Source: Fimbriimonadaceae bacterium
GTDB lineage: Bacteria; Armatimonadota; UBA10988
Direction of reading: 5' to 3'
DNA length: 64,000 nucleotides
NCBI GenBank assembly: GCA_020850355.1
Contig: JADZEX010000045.1
Location: forward strand, 27,966 to 91,965
The notes below the pieces were generated by a model. The model made no database searches, had not been told where the DNA came from, and was given only the letters and a program-made list of their open reading frames with translations. The position numbers and the translations under genes were made by a program. Positions 54,114 through 62,677 of this stretch are shown here, in pieces (the first letter of the stretch is position 1; the number at the start of each line of letters is the position of its first letter).

Positions 54114-55579
54114 TGGACGGTCCCCGCTGGGCCGCGGCCGCGGCCCGAGGCATCGCGCGGCGCGTCGTGATCGAGCTCGATCTGCGCTGCGTCACCCCCC
54201 TGCACCTGGGCAACGGCGACGCCGACCCATACGTCGACTTGCCCCTGCTACGCGATCCGCTCGAGGGAGTGCCGCTCTTGCAGGGCACCACGCTGGCCGG
54301 TGCGCTGCGGCAGTACCTCACCGCCCGCCTGCAAGGCTACGCGTCACGCGGGCCGCAGCCGCCCGATCCACCGGCGGTCAGCGAGTTGTTCGGCGGCGCG
54401 AAGGGCGACCCGGAGGGCGACCAGAGCTGCCTGATCCTCGACGATGCCCGGGCGGCGCCGACCTGCTCCGAGCAGCGCCCCGGCGTCCGCCTGGAAGCCG
54501 CGACGCGGACCGCCGCGGACCAGGCGTTGTACAACCTGGACCTGTGGCCCGCCGGCACCACCTTCGGTCTGCGCTGCGAGCTGCTGGTGCCCGACGGTAG
54601 CGCCGAACGGGATCTCAGCAGTGCCCTGGTCGGGGCGTTGGCCGGGCTCAGCGACGGCTCGATCCGGCTCGGGCTGCGGAAGAGCCGCGGCTTCGGGCAG
54701 GTGGTCGCCACGAACCCGCGGTGCCGTACCTTCGACCTCCGCCGCGCGGACGGCCTGGCGGCCTGGCTGCGCCACGGTGGCGAGCCGCTGACGGACGCCG
54801 ATCGTGTGGACGACCTGGCGGCCGCCCTCGAGACCGGGCCGCCGCCCGACCAGCGCGCCCGGTTCGTCCTGGACGCGCGATTCGCCGTCGCCGGTTCGCT
54901 GTTGATCCGCAGCGCCAGCGGCGGCACCGGGGCCCCTGACCTGGTGCAGCTCCAGAGTGGCGGCCAGCCGGTGCTGTCGGGTACCAGCCTGGCCGGCGCC
55001 CTGCGGGGCCGCGCGCAACGCATCGCCAACACCCTCTACGCCGACCGCCAACGAGCCGCGGAGCAGGTCGAGGCGATGTTCGGACCGCAGCTCAGCTCAA
55101 AGCGCGACGAGGACGCCTGGCAGAGCCGCGTGGTCGTTGACGAACGGCTGATCGCCGGTGGCTGCACGGACCGCGTGCAGCATCGCGTCAGCCTGGACCG
55201 GTTCACCGGCGGCTCGCTCGAGGCGCACCTGTTCAACGAACAGCCGGTCTTCGCCAACGCCGCCGCGCCCGCCCAGGTGCAGGTGCATCTGGAGCTGCGT
55301 AACCCGCGGCCAGCGGAGATCGGTCTGCTGTTGCAGGTGTTGAAGGACCTCTGGACCGGCGATCTGCCCCTCGGCGGCGAGGTCGGAGTCGGTCGGGGCC
55401 GCCTGCAGGGCAGCGCGGCCGGTCTGGAACTGCATCCTGGCCCAACCCGTCACGCCGAGCTGCGGGCGACCGGCGCGGGCGAGCTGACGGTGGCCGGTGA
55501 CCGGACCTGGCTGGAGGACGCTGCCGCGGCCCTGCTGGTCGAGGCGGGCAAGGAGACGGCCGATGTCGCGCACCCTTGA
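54113..55579 (+). CDS. Tandem Cas7 (two RAMP domains, Cas7-2x-like)
   Basis: Two Csm3-like RAMP domains lie in one 488-residue chain. The first carries LLQGTTLAGALRQYL and LGLRKSRGFGQV; the second carries VLSGTSLAGALRGRAQRI, VVVDERLIAGG and GGEVGVGRGRL. Each has the conserved loop after the first strands and a C-terminal glycine-rich loop. Such double-Cas7 proteins are known from III-D variant complexes (III-Dv), where they form two backbone segments. Start overlaps the csx10 stop (TGATG). Confidence 0.87.
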   Translation: MDGPRWAAAAARGIARRVVIELDLRCVTPLHLGNGDADPYVDLPLLRDPLEGVPLLQGTTLAGALRQYLTARLQGYASRGPQPPDPPAVSELFGGAKGDPEGDQSCLILDDARAAPTCSEQRPGVRLEAATRTAADQALYNLDLWPAGTTFGLRCELLVPDGSAERDLSSALVGALAGLSDGSIRLGLRKSRGFGQVVATNPRCRTFDLRRADGLAAWLRHGGEPLTDADRVDDLAAALETGPPPDQRARFVLDARFAVAGSLLIRSASGGTGAPDLVQLQSGGQPVLSGTSLAGALRGRAQRIANTLYADRQRAAEQVEAMFGPQLSSKRDEDAWQSRVVVDERLIAGGCTDRVQHRVSLDRFTGGSLEAHLFNEQPVFANAAAPAQVQVHLELRNPRPAEIGLLLQVLKDLWTGDLPLGGEVGVGRGRLQGSAAGLELHPGPTRHAELRATGAGELTVAGDRTWLEDAAAALLVEAGKETADVAHP

Positions 55580-56138
55580 GGCTCGCCCCGCCGCACTGCG
55601 GCCGCAGCCGGTTGACCCGACCCTGCCGCTGCCAGCGTGGCTGGCCGCCCGGGCGAGCAACCAGGTGCGCTGGCTGCTGGTCCACGGTGAGGACGGCGTC
55701 ACCTGGGGTCGGCTGGACGGGGCGAGCCTGCTGACCGGCGACCAGGTCGACCCGACCGTGCCGCCGCTGACCTGGGAGACGCTCCTGACCGCGCGGCTGT
55801 TCGGCCCCGGCGCCGAGTTGCTGGTCTGGCGTCACGACGACGGCTGGCGGGGCCGCTGGATTGAGGATCAGGTGGCTGACCCGACCTGGACCGAGGCGCT
55901 CGACGAGGCGCAGATCCTGTGGGGCGACACCGCCCAGGCGCGCGACGCCGGCTTCACGCGTCTTACCGACGGCGCCCAAGGGCTGGCCCACACCGTACCC
56001 TTGCCGGTCCGCGAACGCGGCCAGCAAGTGCGGCCGGTGCGGCTGACGGTGCGGCACTACGTGGCACCCGACGAGCAACACGCCGGCCGGATCGTCGCCA
56101 GCCGGCTCGTCGACCTGACGGAGGTGCAGGATGGCTGA
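55563..56138 (+). CDS. csx19: Csx19 / TIGR03984-family CRISPR protein
   Basis: The 191-residue protein shows RWLLVHGEDGVTWGRLDG, ETLLTARLFGPGAELLVWR and EAQILWGDT, a pattern recognised as TIGR03984 (Csx19), a subtype III-D marker found in III-D effector complexes next to Cas10. No enzymatic motif is seen; a structural role is likely. ATG 55563 lies within the end of the double-Cas7 gene (17-bp overlap), and its stop overlaps the next start by 8 bp. Confidence 0.83.
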   Translation: MSRTLEARPAALRPQPVDPTLPLPAWLAARASNQVRWLLVHGEDGVTWGRLDGASLLTGDQVDPTVPPLTWETLLTARLFGPGAELLVWRHDDGWRGRWIEDQVADPTWTEALDEAQILWGDTAQARDAGFTRLTDGAQGLAHTVPLPVRERGQQVRPVRLTVRHYVAPDEQHAGRIVASRLVDLTEVQDG

Positions 56139-58641
56139 GGGCCTTTGGTCGGACCGGCCGATCGAGCCTGGCGAGCGCCGCCGGGCCACGGCGCCGTACA
56201 ACTTCGTGCCACTCCCCGCCCAGGTCGTCGCGGCGGCCAGCACCCGCACCTGCGGCGAGGCTGAACAAGCTGCCTTGGCGGGCCATGACGACTACCAGCC
56301 GGCCCGCCACAGTGGCTGGTTCGAGGTCGACCTGGAGACGCTGACGCCGCTCTACATTCGCGGCACCTATCGGCGCGGGGACTTCGAGACGCTGGACAGC
56401 AACCCGCAGGCGCATTGCGACCAGGTGGCGCTCCAGAACGACCCGGTGCGCGGTGCGCTCCGCAACCAGCCCGACTTCTTCCACCGCGGCGACCCAAGCC
56501 AGCCCGTGATTCCCGGCAGCAGCCTGCGGGGCATGTTGCGCCAGATCGTCGAGATCGCCGGGCATGGCCGACTCGACCGGGTGAGCGCGAAGCGGATGTT
56601 CTACCGTGCCCTGGACGAGTCACCGGTCGGCGAGGATTTCCTGGCGAAGTTCGTCACCAACGGCACTCGCCACGGTGATCCGTCGGCCAGAATCGAGTCT
56701 CGCGCCGGCATCCTCTGCCGGCACGGAGACGGCTGGCGCGTGGAGTTGTGCGGGCTGCTCCGTGTGGAGAAGGCAGCTCTCGCCGCGTACTGGGAACTCC
56801 TAGACGCCACCAATCTCTACACCAACACCGGGCCGGCAGGTATCCCGCAGGCCGCCTACCAGCACAAGATGGTCGGCTTGACCGGGGTCGCTGCCAGCCG
56901 GTGGCACATGCACCCCGCGAATGGGCGGCATCCCGACATCTGGCTGCGGTACGCGAAAGCGGAGGGCGTTGTCGAGCCGGTCGACCCGGCCGCCGAGACC
57001 ACCGGGCTGGTCGTATTGACTGGTCCGATGCAGCAGCGCGGCCAGCTCATCAACCACCTGGCGTTCGTCTTCGAGGTCTTTGAGGAGAAGGAGTACCTCG
57101 AGCTGGAGCCGATCCAGCCCGCTGAAGGCGAAGCGCCCATCACGTTGGTGGACCTCCTCAACGACAAGGACCAGGTCACCCAGTGGCAGGGCAGGGCATT
57201 CGGCGCCGGCGGTCGGCTAGGTGACGGCCAGCCAGTCTTCTTCCTCAGCCGCTGCGGACCAGACGGTGTTGAGCGTGTCTGGGCGTTTGGCCGCGCGCAG
57301 CTCTTCCGACTGCCCTACGAGCACGCGCCGGTGGACCTGGTGCCGCCCCAGTTGCGGGAGCCGGCGGTGGTCGACTACGCCGACGCGCTGTTCGGCCTGA
57401 CCCCACGCGGCCCGGCCGGCGGCCGCAAGCTGCGGGGCTGCGCCGGGCGAGTCCAGGTCACCGACGCCGAGCTGGCGCCCGACCAGGGCGACCCGTACGT
57501 CGCCGCGGACCTGCAGCAGGCGTTCATCCCCGGCGTCTTGGGCGGCCCGAAGCCCTCGTCGTTCCAGCACTACCTGCACCAGCAGTCGGACCGCAAGGAC
57601 GCCCTGCGGCACTATGATCGGGGACTCGCGGAGACCACGCTGCGGGGCCACAAGCTCTACTGGCACCGCCCGCCCGAGCAAGGAACTGACGACGCCACTG
57701 CCCACGATCACGCCTCGCAGTACACCGCGATGCAGCGCGTGCGCGACCGGGTCCACTTCCGGTTCCGGGTCTACTTCGACAACCTCTCCGACGCGGAGCT
57801 CGGCGCGCTCGCTTGGGCCTTGCAGCCGGTCGGGCTGGAGGGACTGCAGTACTGCCACAAGCTTGGCATGGGCAAGCCCCGCGGCCTCGGCTCGGTGCGG
57901 CTGACCGCCACGCTGCACCGCGTGGACCGCCGTCAACGCTACGGCGGGCTATTCGACCACAATGGCTGGCAGCAGGGCACGCTCCCGCCCGAGCAGCTCA
58001 GCGGCAGTCCTGCGGACGAGCAGCGCCTGCTTGACCTGACCGCGCCGTTTGAGCAGCACATCCTCGGCGAGCTGGGGTACGGCGATACGCTGGAGAACCT
58101 CTACGAGCTGCCACGGATCGCGGCCTTGTTGGCGCTGCTGGACTACGACAGGCGGCCGGCGCAGGACACCACGGCGTCCCAGGCGCTAGGGAGCTTCCGC
58201 GATCGCCGCGTCCTCCCCTGGCCGCTTGATGCCGTCTTCGGCCAGACTGCGGCGGACCACAACCCTGACGTGCTGCCGTCCGCCGCGGGAGTCCAGGCCG
58301 GACCGCCGCCCGAGGTACCGCCACCGGCCGCTCCGCCGGACAGGCCAGCCAGCCCGGCCGGAGCTTCGGCGACCGACCCGCCGCCGCGCAGCACTCCCCG
58401 GCCGCCGGTCCCGCCGCCGGTGCCAGCGGCGCCCGAACCACCGGGCCGGCCGGCCCTGCAATGCGGCCGGCAAACGGCCGAGGTGGTGCGGGTTAAAGGG
58501 CGGACCGTGACGGTCCGCGTGGCCGGTCAGCGGGTGGACTGCCAGGCCGGCTACGGCGCCGAGTACCAGGTCGGCGCGGTGGTTGAAGTCAAGATCGGCC
58601 GGGTCCGCGACGACAAGCCAGACCGGGTCGACCTGGTCTGA
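56131..58641 (+). CDS. TIGR03986-family RAMP protein with C-terminal OB-like extension
   Basis: At 836 residues this is the largest subunit. The N-terminal PYNFVPLP, the RAMP segment PVIPGSSLRGMLRQIVEIAG and the later GLQYCHKLGMGKPRGLGSVRL loop identify the TIGR03986 CRISPR RAMP family. The long middle may match the inserted domain of the III-Dv 'Cas7-insertion' subunit. A Pro/Ala-rich linker (about 700-770) leads to a 60-residue beta-rich C-terminus (TAEVVRVKGRTVTVRVAG onward) resembling an OB/S1-type RNA-binding fold. Last gene of the operon. Confidence 0.85.
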   Translation: MAEGLWSDRPIEPGERRRATAPYNFVPLPAQVVAAASTRTCGEAEQAALAGHDDYQPARHSGWFEVDLETLTPLYIRGTYRRGDFETLDSNPQAHCDQVALQNDPVRGALRNQPDFFHRGDPSQPVIPGSSLRGMLRQIVEIAGHGRLDRVSAKRMFYRALDESPVGEDFLAKFVTNGTRHGDPSARIESRAGILCRHGDGWRVELCGLLRVEKAALAAYWELLDATNLYTNTGPAGIPQAAYQHKMVGLTGVAASRWHMHPANGRHPDIWLRYAKAEGVVEPVDPAAETTGLVVLTGPMQQRGQLINHLAFVFEVFEEKEYLELEPIQPAEGEAPITLVDLLNDKDQVTQWQGRAFGAGGRLGDGQPVFFLSRCGPDGVERVWAFGRAQLFRLPYEHAPVDLVPPQLREPAVVDYADALFGLTPRGPAGGRKLRGCAGRVQVTDAELAPDQGDPYVAADLQQAFIPGVLGGPKPSSFQHYLHQQSDRKDALRHYDRGLAETTLRGHKLYWHRPPEQGTDDATAHDHASQYTAMQRVRDRVHFRFRVYFDNLSDAELGALAWALQPVGLEGLQYCHKLGMGKPRGLGSVRLTATLHRVDRRQRYGGLFDHNGWQQGTLPPEQLSGSPADEQRLLDLTAPFEQHILGELGYGDTLENLYELPRIAALLALLDYDRRPAQDTTASQALGSFRDRRVLPWPLDAVFGQTAADHNPDVLPSAAGVQAGPPPEVPPPAAPPDRPASPAGASATDPPPRSTPRPPVPPPVPAAPEPPGRPALQCGRQTAEVVRVKGRTVTVRVAGQRVDCQAGYGAEYQVGAVVEVKIGRVRDDKPDRVDLV

Positions 58642-58662
58642 CTTGCCGCGGCGGTCGACTGC

Positions 58663-60291
58663 TCAGGCCGCCCCGAGCAACAGCAGCGCGCCAAGCACGC
58701 CGGCCAGCCCGACCGCGGCCAGCAGCCAGCGGCCCCAGCGGCGGGGGCGCGGCGGCCGCCGCGTGGCGACCTGCCGGGAGCCGCGCTGGGCCGGTCGCTG
58801 GCGGATCCGGATCACCGCGTCAGCGGCCGCCCGGTGCAGCTCGGCAGCAGCGCCGCTGGCCGCGTCGAGGGCGTTGTCGAGCAACTGCCGGGTGGCCGCA
58901 TCGGGCCGCCAGAGCGGCTCGCGCCAGCGCTCCCGGGCCGCGGCCAGACGTGCCTCAAGGCCCGCCAGAGGGGCGTTGCGGCGACGGACGAGGTCGGCCA
59001 GGGCCTCCTCCGCGGTGGCCACCGCCGCCAGCTCGCAGCGCACCGTGGCGACCGCGGCCAGGGCCTCCTGCACGTCCGGCCGGGCCAGCCAGGCCGCCTG
59101 CTCCGCGCTGGCGCGCCGCCGGCCCAAGGCCGCCGCGAGGGCCTCATCCTCCTCGTTGAGGGTGGTCCAGACCACCACCAACGCGTTGCTGCCGACCATC
59201 AGCGAACCGAGCAGCGCAAACACCAGCCACGGCAGCGGCTGTTCGCCATCACCAGCGGTGAGGGTGGCGAGCTGCTGACTCGCCGCCAGCCAGCGCGCCT
59301 GCGCGGCGTGCAGCCCAAACGCCTCGAAGGCGATGTTGGCCAGCAGCGGCCAGGCGGCGAAGGCCACCACGGTCGCCCAGAGGACCCACGTCGCCGGGCG
59401 CCAGGGCTGCGGGTCCACCGGATCGACGTGGCTGCGATAGACCCGTCGCGTCGCCTCGGCCAGACCGCCGCCGAGCACCAGGTAGATCGCCCCACCAAGC
59501 AGCCACGCCACGGCCAGACTCGGCCAGCAGGTCGCCAGATCACTGAGGTCGCTGGGTAGCAGACCCGCGAAGTGGCCGACCGCGAAGCCCAGCACCGCGC
59601 CGCTGACAGCCGTCGAAAGCGGCTTCAGCCAGTTGCGCCGCCGCTCGGGATGGGGCACCAGCGCCAGCTCGGCGATCTCCGGAGCGGGCTGCCGCAACCG
59701 CTCGCCATCGGGCTGCTGCGGATCGTAGGAGCGACCAACGGCGCTGCAGCGCGCCGCCGCCAGGCGCTGCGCTGCGGCGAGCTGCGCGGTCGCCGCGGCG
59801 ACCGCCGCGCGGGCCACGTCCTCGCTCTCGACGGTCGCCTCACGGGCCGCCTCGGCCAGCTCGGCCGCCGCGCGCAACTCGCCGATCTCGCGCGCCAGCA
59901 GGTCGTTCTCGCTGGCGATCCAGCGGTTCTGCTGGGCCAGCTCGGCCTCGACCTGCGCCACGAACGTCTCGTAGTCGCGCGACGCCTTCACCGCGGAGTC
60001 CCAGCGCTGCCAGTCGAGCAGCGCCGCGGTGGCCGGCTGCTGGGCAGCGACCTCGGCGAGCAGCCGGTCGAAGCTCTCCTCGCCCTCCGGGGTCCCCAGG
60101 GCGGGCTGCGGCCAGCAGATCAGGCGCTGCAGGTAGTCCTGCGGCCGCCACGGATTGCGGGGCTCCGGCGCGAAGCGCGCCGGCTGCACCTGCGGCTCCG
60201 CCACCGTACAACCCAGCCGATCGTGTGCCATCGTCCAACCCTCCTCACCCGGCATCCGACCCTCGGTCAACCCATCGCGCAGCTCGTCCAT
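58663..60291 (-). CDS. Multi-pass membrane protein with two coiled coils, within the CRISPR island
   Basis: The 542-residue protein has a soluble N-terminus, a coiled coil at about 110-185, membrane segments near 224-246, 255-280, 301-325 and 353-376, a second coiled coil (376-460), a basic stretch, and a final hydrophobic tail (521-542). No known domain is recognised. It converges on the CRISPR operon with only 21 bp between stops. TGATG couples it to the upstream VWA gene; a second good start is ATG 60231 with AGGAGG. It may be a membrane effector of the island, but this is inference. Confidence 0.7.
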   Translation of the reverse strand: MDELRDGLTEGRMPGEEGWTMAHDRLGCTVAEPQVQPARFAPEPRNPWRPQDYLQRLICWPQPALGTPEGEESFDRLLAEVAAQQPATAALLDWQRWDSAVKASRDYETFVAQVEAELAQQNRWIASENDLLAREIGELRAAAELAEAAREATVESEDVARAAVAAATAQLAAAQRLAAARCSAVGRSYDPQQPDGERLRQPAPEIAELALVPHPERRRNWLKPLSTAVSGAVLGFAVGHFAGLLPSDLSDLATCWPSLAVAWLLGGAIYLVLGGGLAEATRRVYRSHVDPVDPQPWRPATWVLWATVVAFAAWPLLANIAFEAFGLHAAQARWLAASQQLATLTAGDGEQPLPWLVFALLGSLMVGSNALVVVWTTLNEEDEALAAALGRRRASAEQAAWLARPDVQEALAAVATVRCELAAVATAEEALADLVRRRNAPLAGLEARLAAARERWREPLWRPDAATRQLLDNALDAASGAAAELHRAAADAVIRIRQRPAQRGSRQVATRRPPRPRRWGRWLLAAVGLAGVLGALLLLGAA

Positions 60292-60965
60292 CACAACCCC
60301 TCCCGCACGCGACGCGCAAACTCCACCGCCTTGGACCGCGCATCCACCGCGTCGGCGCTGCTGACCAGCAGCCGCGCCCCCAGCGGCGCAAAGGTCCGTT
60401 CGGTGGCGACCCGCAGCCGTGGCTGCAGGCCCACCAGCCAAGCCGCGCGCAGCCGTGGTTCCGCCGCCAGCCCGGCCACGGCGCGCCGCAGCGCCGCCGG
60501 ATCGGCGGACTCGCCGTCGGTCAGCAGCACCACCCCAAAGGCTTGCTCCGACGCAGTCGCCCAGCTCGCGGTCAGCGCTGCCAACGCTCGCGCCGGGTGC
60601 GTGCCGCGACCAGCCGCGGTCTGCCGCCCGTACTGCCGCAGCACGGGCACCAGGTCGGTGGTCTGCTGCGGGCGATTGCCGTAGACGATGCTGACCTCCT
60701 GGGCAAACTGCCAGACGACCACCTGTGGCCGTCGCGACTGGAGCCGCTGCACCGCCTGCAGCACGACGGCCAGCGGCGAGTCGGCGCCGTCGCGAGTGGC
60801 TTGAGTGCTGGCCGAGACATCCAGCAGCAGGTCCAACCGCGGGCTCTGGCGCGGGCCGCAGCCAGGGCAGAGCAATGCGATCAACGCCAGCAAGGGAAGA
60901 ACGGCCCAGCCGTGACCGAACGGCCAACGGTCGGCGCAGCTCCCTGACGCAACCCGGACTTCCAT
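60291..60965 (-). CDS. VWA-domain protein, membrane-anchored or secreted
   Basis: After an N-terminal hydrophobic segment (AVLPLLALIALLCPGC, about 21-36; a weak lipobox-like end), a von Willebrand A domain carries a complete metal-ion-dependent adhesion site: DVSAS (Asp49, Ser51, Ser53), Thr122 and Asp150 in LLTDGES. VWA domains bind partner proteins through the metal. At 224 residues it is mostly the VWA fold. It is the first gene of a two-gene unit with the coiled-coil membrane protein. GGGAG precedes ATG 60965. Confidence 0.8.
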   Translation of the reverse strand: MEVRVASGSCADRWPFGHGWAVLPLLALIALLCPGCGPRQSPRLDLLLDVSASTQATRDGADSPLAVVLQAVQRLQSRRPQVVVWQFAQEVSIVYGNRPQQTTDLVPVLRQYGRQTAAGRGTHPARALAALTASWATASEQAFGVVLLTDGESADPAALRRAVAGLAAEPRLRAAWLVGLQPRLRVATERTFAPLGARLLVSSADAVDARSKAVEFARRVREGL

Positions 60966-61337
60966 CACCCACTCCCTTCCAGCACGCCCTGCCGCGAGTC
61001 GGCCCCCGATTGGGCAGACTTCGGCTGCGGGTCGTCTTGTCGGCCGCGGCTCAACCGCGGACTGGTCGTGTGTGGGGAGGGCCGCTGGGCCCTCAAGTCC
61101 GGGCGCCCCAGTGGGTCGCCAGGGAAACAGAACGACGCCGACCGCGACCGAGTTCCCGGCCGCCCGATGTTCCCGCTGATCCACCACGACCTGGCCCATG
61201 GCTGACCTCGACGCCATGGTAGGGTGTGCCAGGTGCTCCGCGCCTCAAGGTTGCGCAGACCGCCGCAAGCTTGCCGCGGGCGACAGGTCCGGGCCAGGCC
61301 GCGGGGGGCAGCTCTGGCAGTGGACCGGTCCGCCGCC
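60966..61337. other. Gap between the VWA gene and the right repeat
   Basis: 372 bp without a supportable gene; open frames here are shadows. It should contain the promoter of the VWA gene but none is clear. Confidence 0.4.
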
Positions 61338-61438
61338 GAGGTCGCCGACGACCTGGTCCCCCAAGTCGCGGCGGTGCTGCAGCTCGGCTTACAGCGCGGT
61401 CGGCGGCCGGCAGCCGGGCCGTGTTTCACGTGAAACAG
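61338..61438 (+). repeat. Island-flanking direct repeat, right copy (glmM 3' remnant)
   Basis: Matches 48680-48780 at 96 of 101 positions without gaps. It covers the former last 54 bp of glmM, with the stop codon changed from TGA to TTA, and an exact parS-like site at 61422-61437. Confidence 0.9.
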
Positions 61439-61490
61439 CGCCGCCGCCAGTCCTGGCCGAGGTGCTGCCGAGGGTGTTTCACGTGAAACA
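61422..61490. repeat. parS-like palindrome cluster 8 (two sites)
   Basis: Exact sites start at 61422 (within the right island repeat) and 61475, 53 bp apart, before the glycoside-hydrolase-like gene. Confidence 0.85.
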
Positions 61491-61535
61491 GCGCGGGGTT
61501 GGGGCCTTGCACCACACTAACTGCGGGAGCTACGC

Positions 61536-62624
61536 ATGGCGACCTGGACTGGGCTGTCGCTGCTGCTGGCCGTGGCCGCCGAGACGCCACGGCCCTGGAT
61601 CGAGGTCCGCGGCATCTACGGCGGCGTGCCGCGCGAGTGGCTGGCTGACGGCGGGAGGTTGGCCGACCGGGGCGTCAACGCCGTCTGGATCGGCGCCGGC
61701 GGGATCAACGACGAGGCGATCGCCACCCTGCGGGCCCAGGGCTGCTGGGTCTTCGCCGAGTTCAACACCCTCCACGAGGCGGGCTACCTCAAGGAGCACC
61801 CCGACGCCGCGCCGGTGGGGGTTGATGGTCAGCCCGCATCGCCGCCACACGATTGGCAGGGCGTGGCGCCGACCCACGCAGGTTACCGGCGGTACCGCAT
61901 GGAGGCCTTCCGGGCGCTGCTGCGACGCTACCCGGTCGACGGCGTCTGGCTCGACTATCACCACAGCCAGGCCAGTTGGGAGCGCGACGTGCCGGCCCTG
62001 CCCGACACCGGCTTCGAGCCCTACACGCTGGCCAAGTTTCAGGCCGACACGGGCCTGGCCCTGCCCGCTGGGCCGGTTGCCGAGGTGGCCCGGCTGTTGC
62101 TGACGACGCACCGCGAGCGCTGGACGCAGTGGCGCTGTGACCAGCTTACTGACTGGGTCCGCGAGTTCCGCGCAATCCTCGACGCGGAGCGGCCGGGGGC
62201 CCTGCTGGGCACCTTCCACTGCCCCTGGACCGACCGCGACTACGACGGCGCGCTCCGGGAGAAGCTCCACATCGACCTGCGCGCGCAGGCCCCGTACCTC
62301 GACGTGCTGAGCCCGATGCCCTACCACGCCCGCTTCGGACACGCCGGCGACCCGGCCTGGATCGCGCGCCAGACAGCCTGGCTCGGCGAGCACCTGGGCC
62401 TCCGCGGCGCGGCTGACGAACGCCTGCAGATCTGGCCGATTGTGCAACTGGCCGATTGGGGTGAGCCGGTTGCCGCCGCGCAGGTCCCAGCGGTGGTCGA
62501 GGCGGCGACGCGGCCGCCAGCCCGCGGGGTGCTGATCTTCCACTGGTCCGGCCTCGCCAGCGCGCCAGCCAAAGGGGAGGCGCTGGCGTCCGCCTACCGC
62601 CAGCTCCGGGCGGGCCAGCCCTGA
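61536..62624 (+). CDS. Secreted TIM-barrel glycoside-hydrolase-like protein
   Basis: A short signal-like N-terminus (TGLSLLLAVAAETP) precedes a 350-residue barrel with WIEVRGIYGGVPREWLADGG, VDGVWLDYHHSQ and LLGTFHCPW, similar to GHL/DUF4015-type putative glycosidases. WLDYH probably carries a catalytic or substrate-binding acid, as in related barrels; the substrate is unknown. It lies just outside the CRISPR island. CGGGAGC precedes ATG 61536. Confidence 0.75.
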   Translation: MATWTGLSLLLAVAAETPRPWIEVRGIYGGVPREWLADGGRLADRGVNAVWIGAGGINDEAIATLRAQGCWVFAEFNTLHEAGYLKEHPDAAPVGVDGQPASPPHDWQGVAPTHAGYRRYRMEAFRALLRRYPVDGVWLDYHHSQASWERDVPALPDTGFEPYTLAKFQADTGLALPAGPVAEVARLLLTTHRERWTQWRCDQLTDWVREFRAILDAERPGALLGTFHCPWTDRDYDGALREKLHIDLRAQAPYLDVLSPMPYHARFGHAGDPAWIARQTAWLGEHLGLRGAADERLQIWPIVQLADWGEPVAAAQVPAVVEAATRPPARGVLIFHWSGLASAPAKGEALASAYRQLRAGQP

Positions 62625-62677
62625 ACGTCAACGTTTGGCCGCGGCGGCGAGGTAGCAGGCCGGCAGGGAGTGCGCTC

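Noticed and set aside
48781..58641. CRISPR array near the effector genes
   Set aside because: No set of regularly spaced repeats with unique spacers exists there or elsewhere in the window; the only regular repeats are the parS-like palindromes, whose spacers are short and partly identical.
60966..61337. N-terminal extension of the VWA protein
   Set aside because: The upstream frame is Pro/Arg-rich without conserved features, and ATG 60965 has a ribosome site just before a clear hydrophobic export segment.
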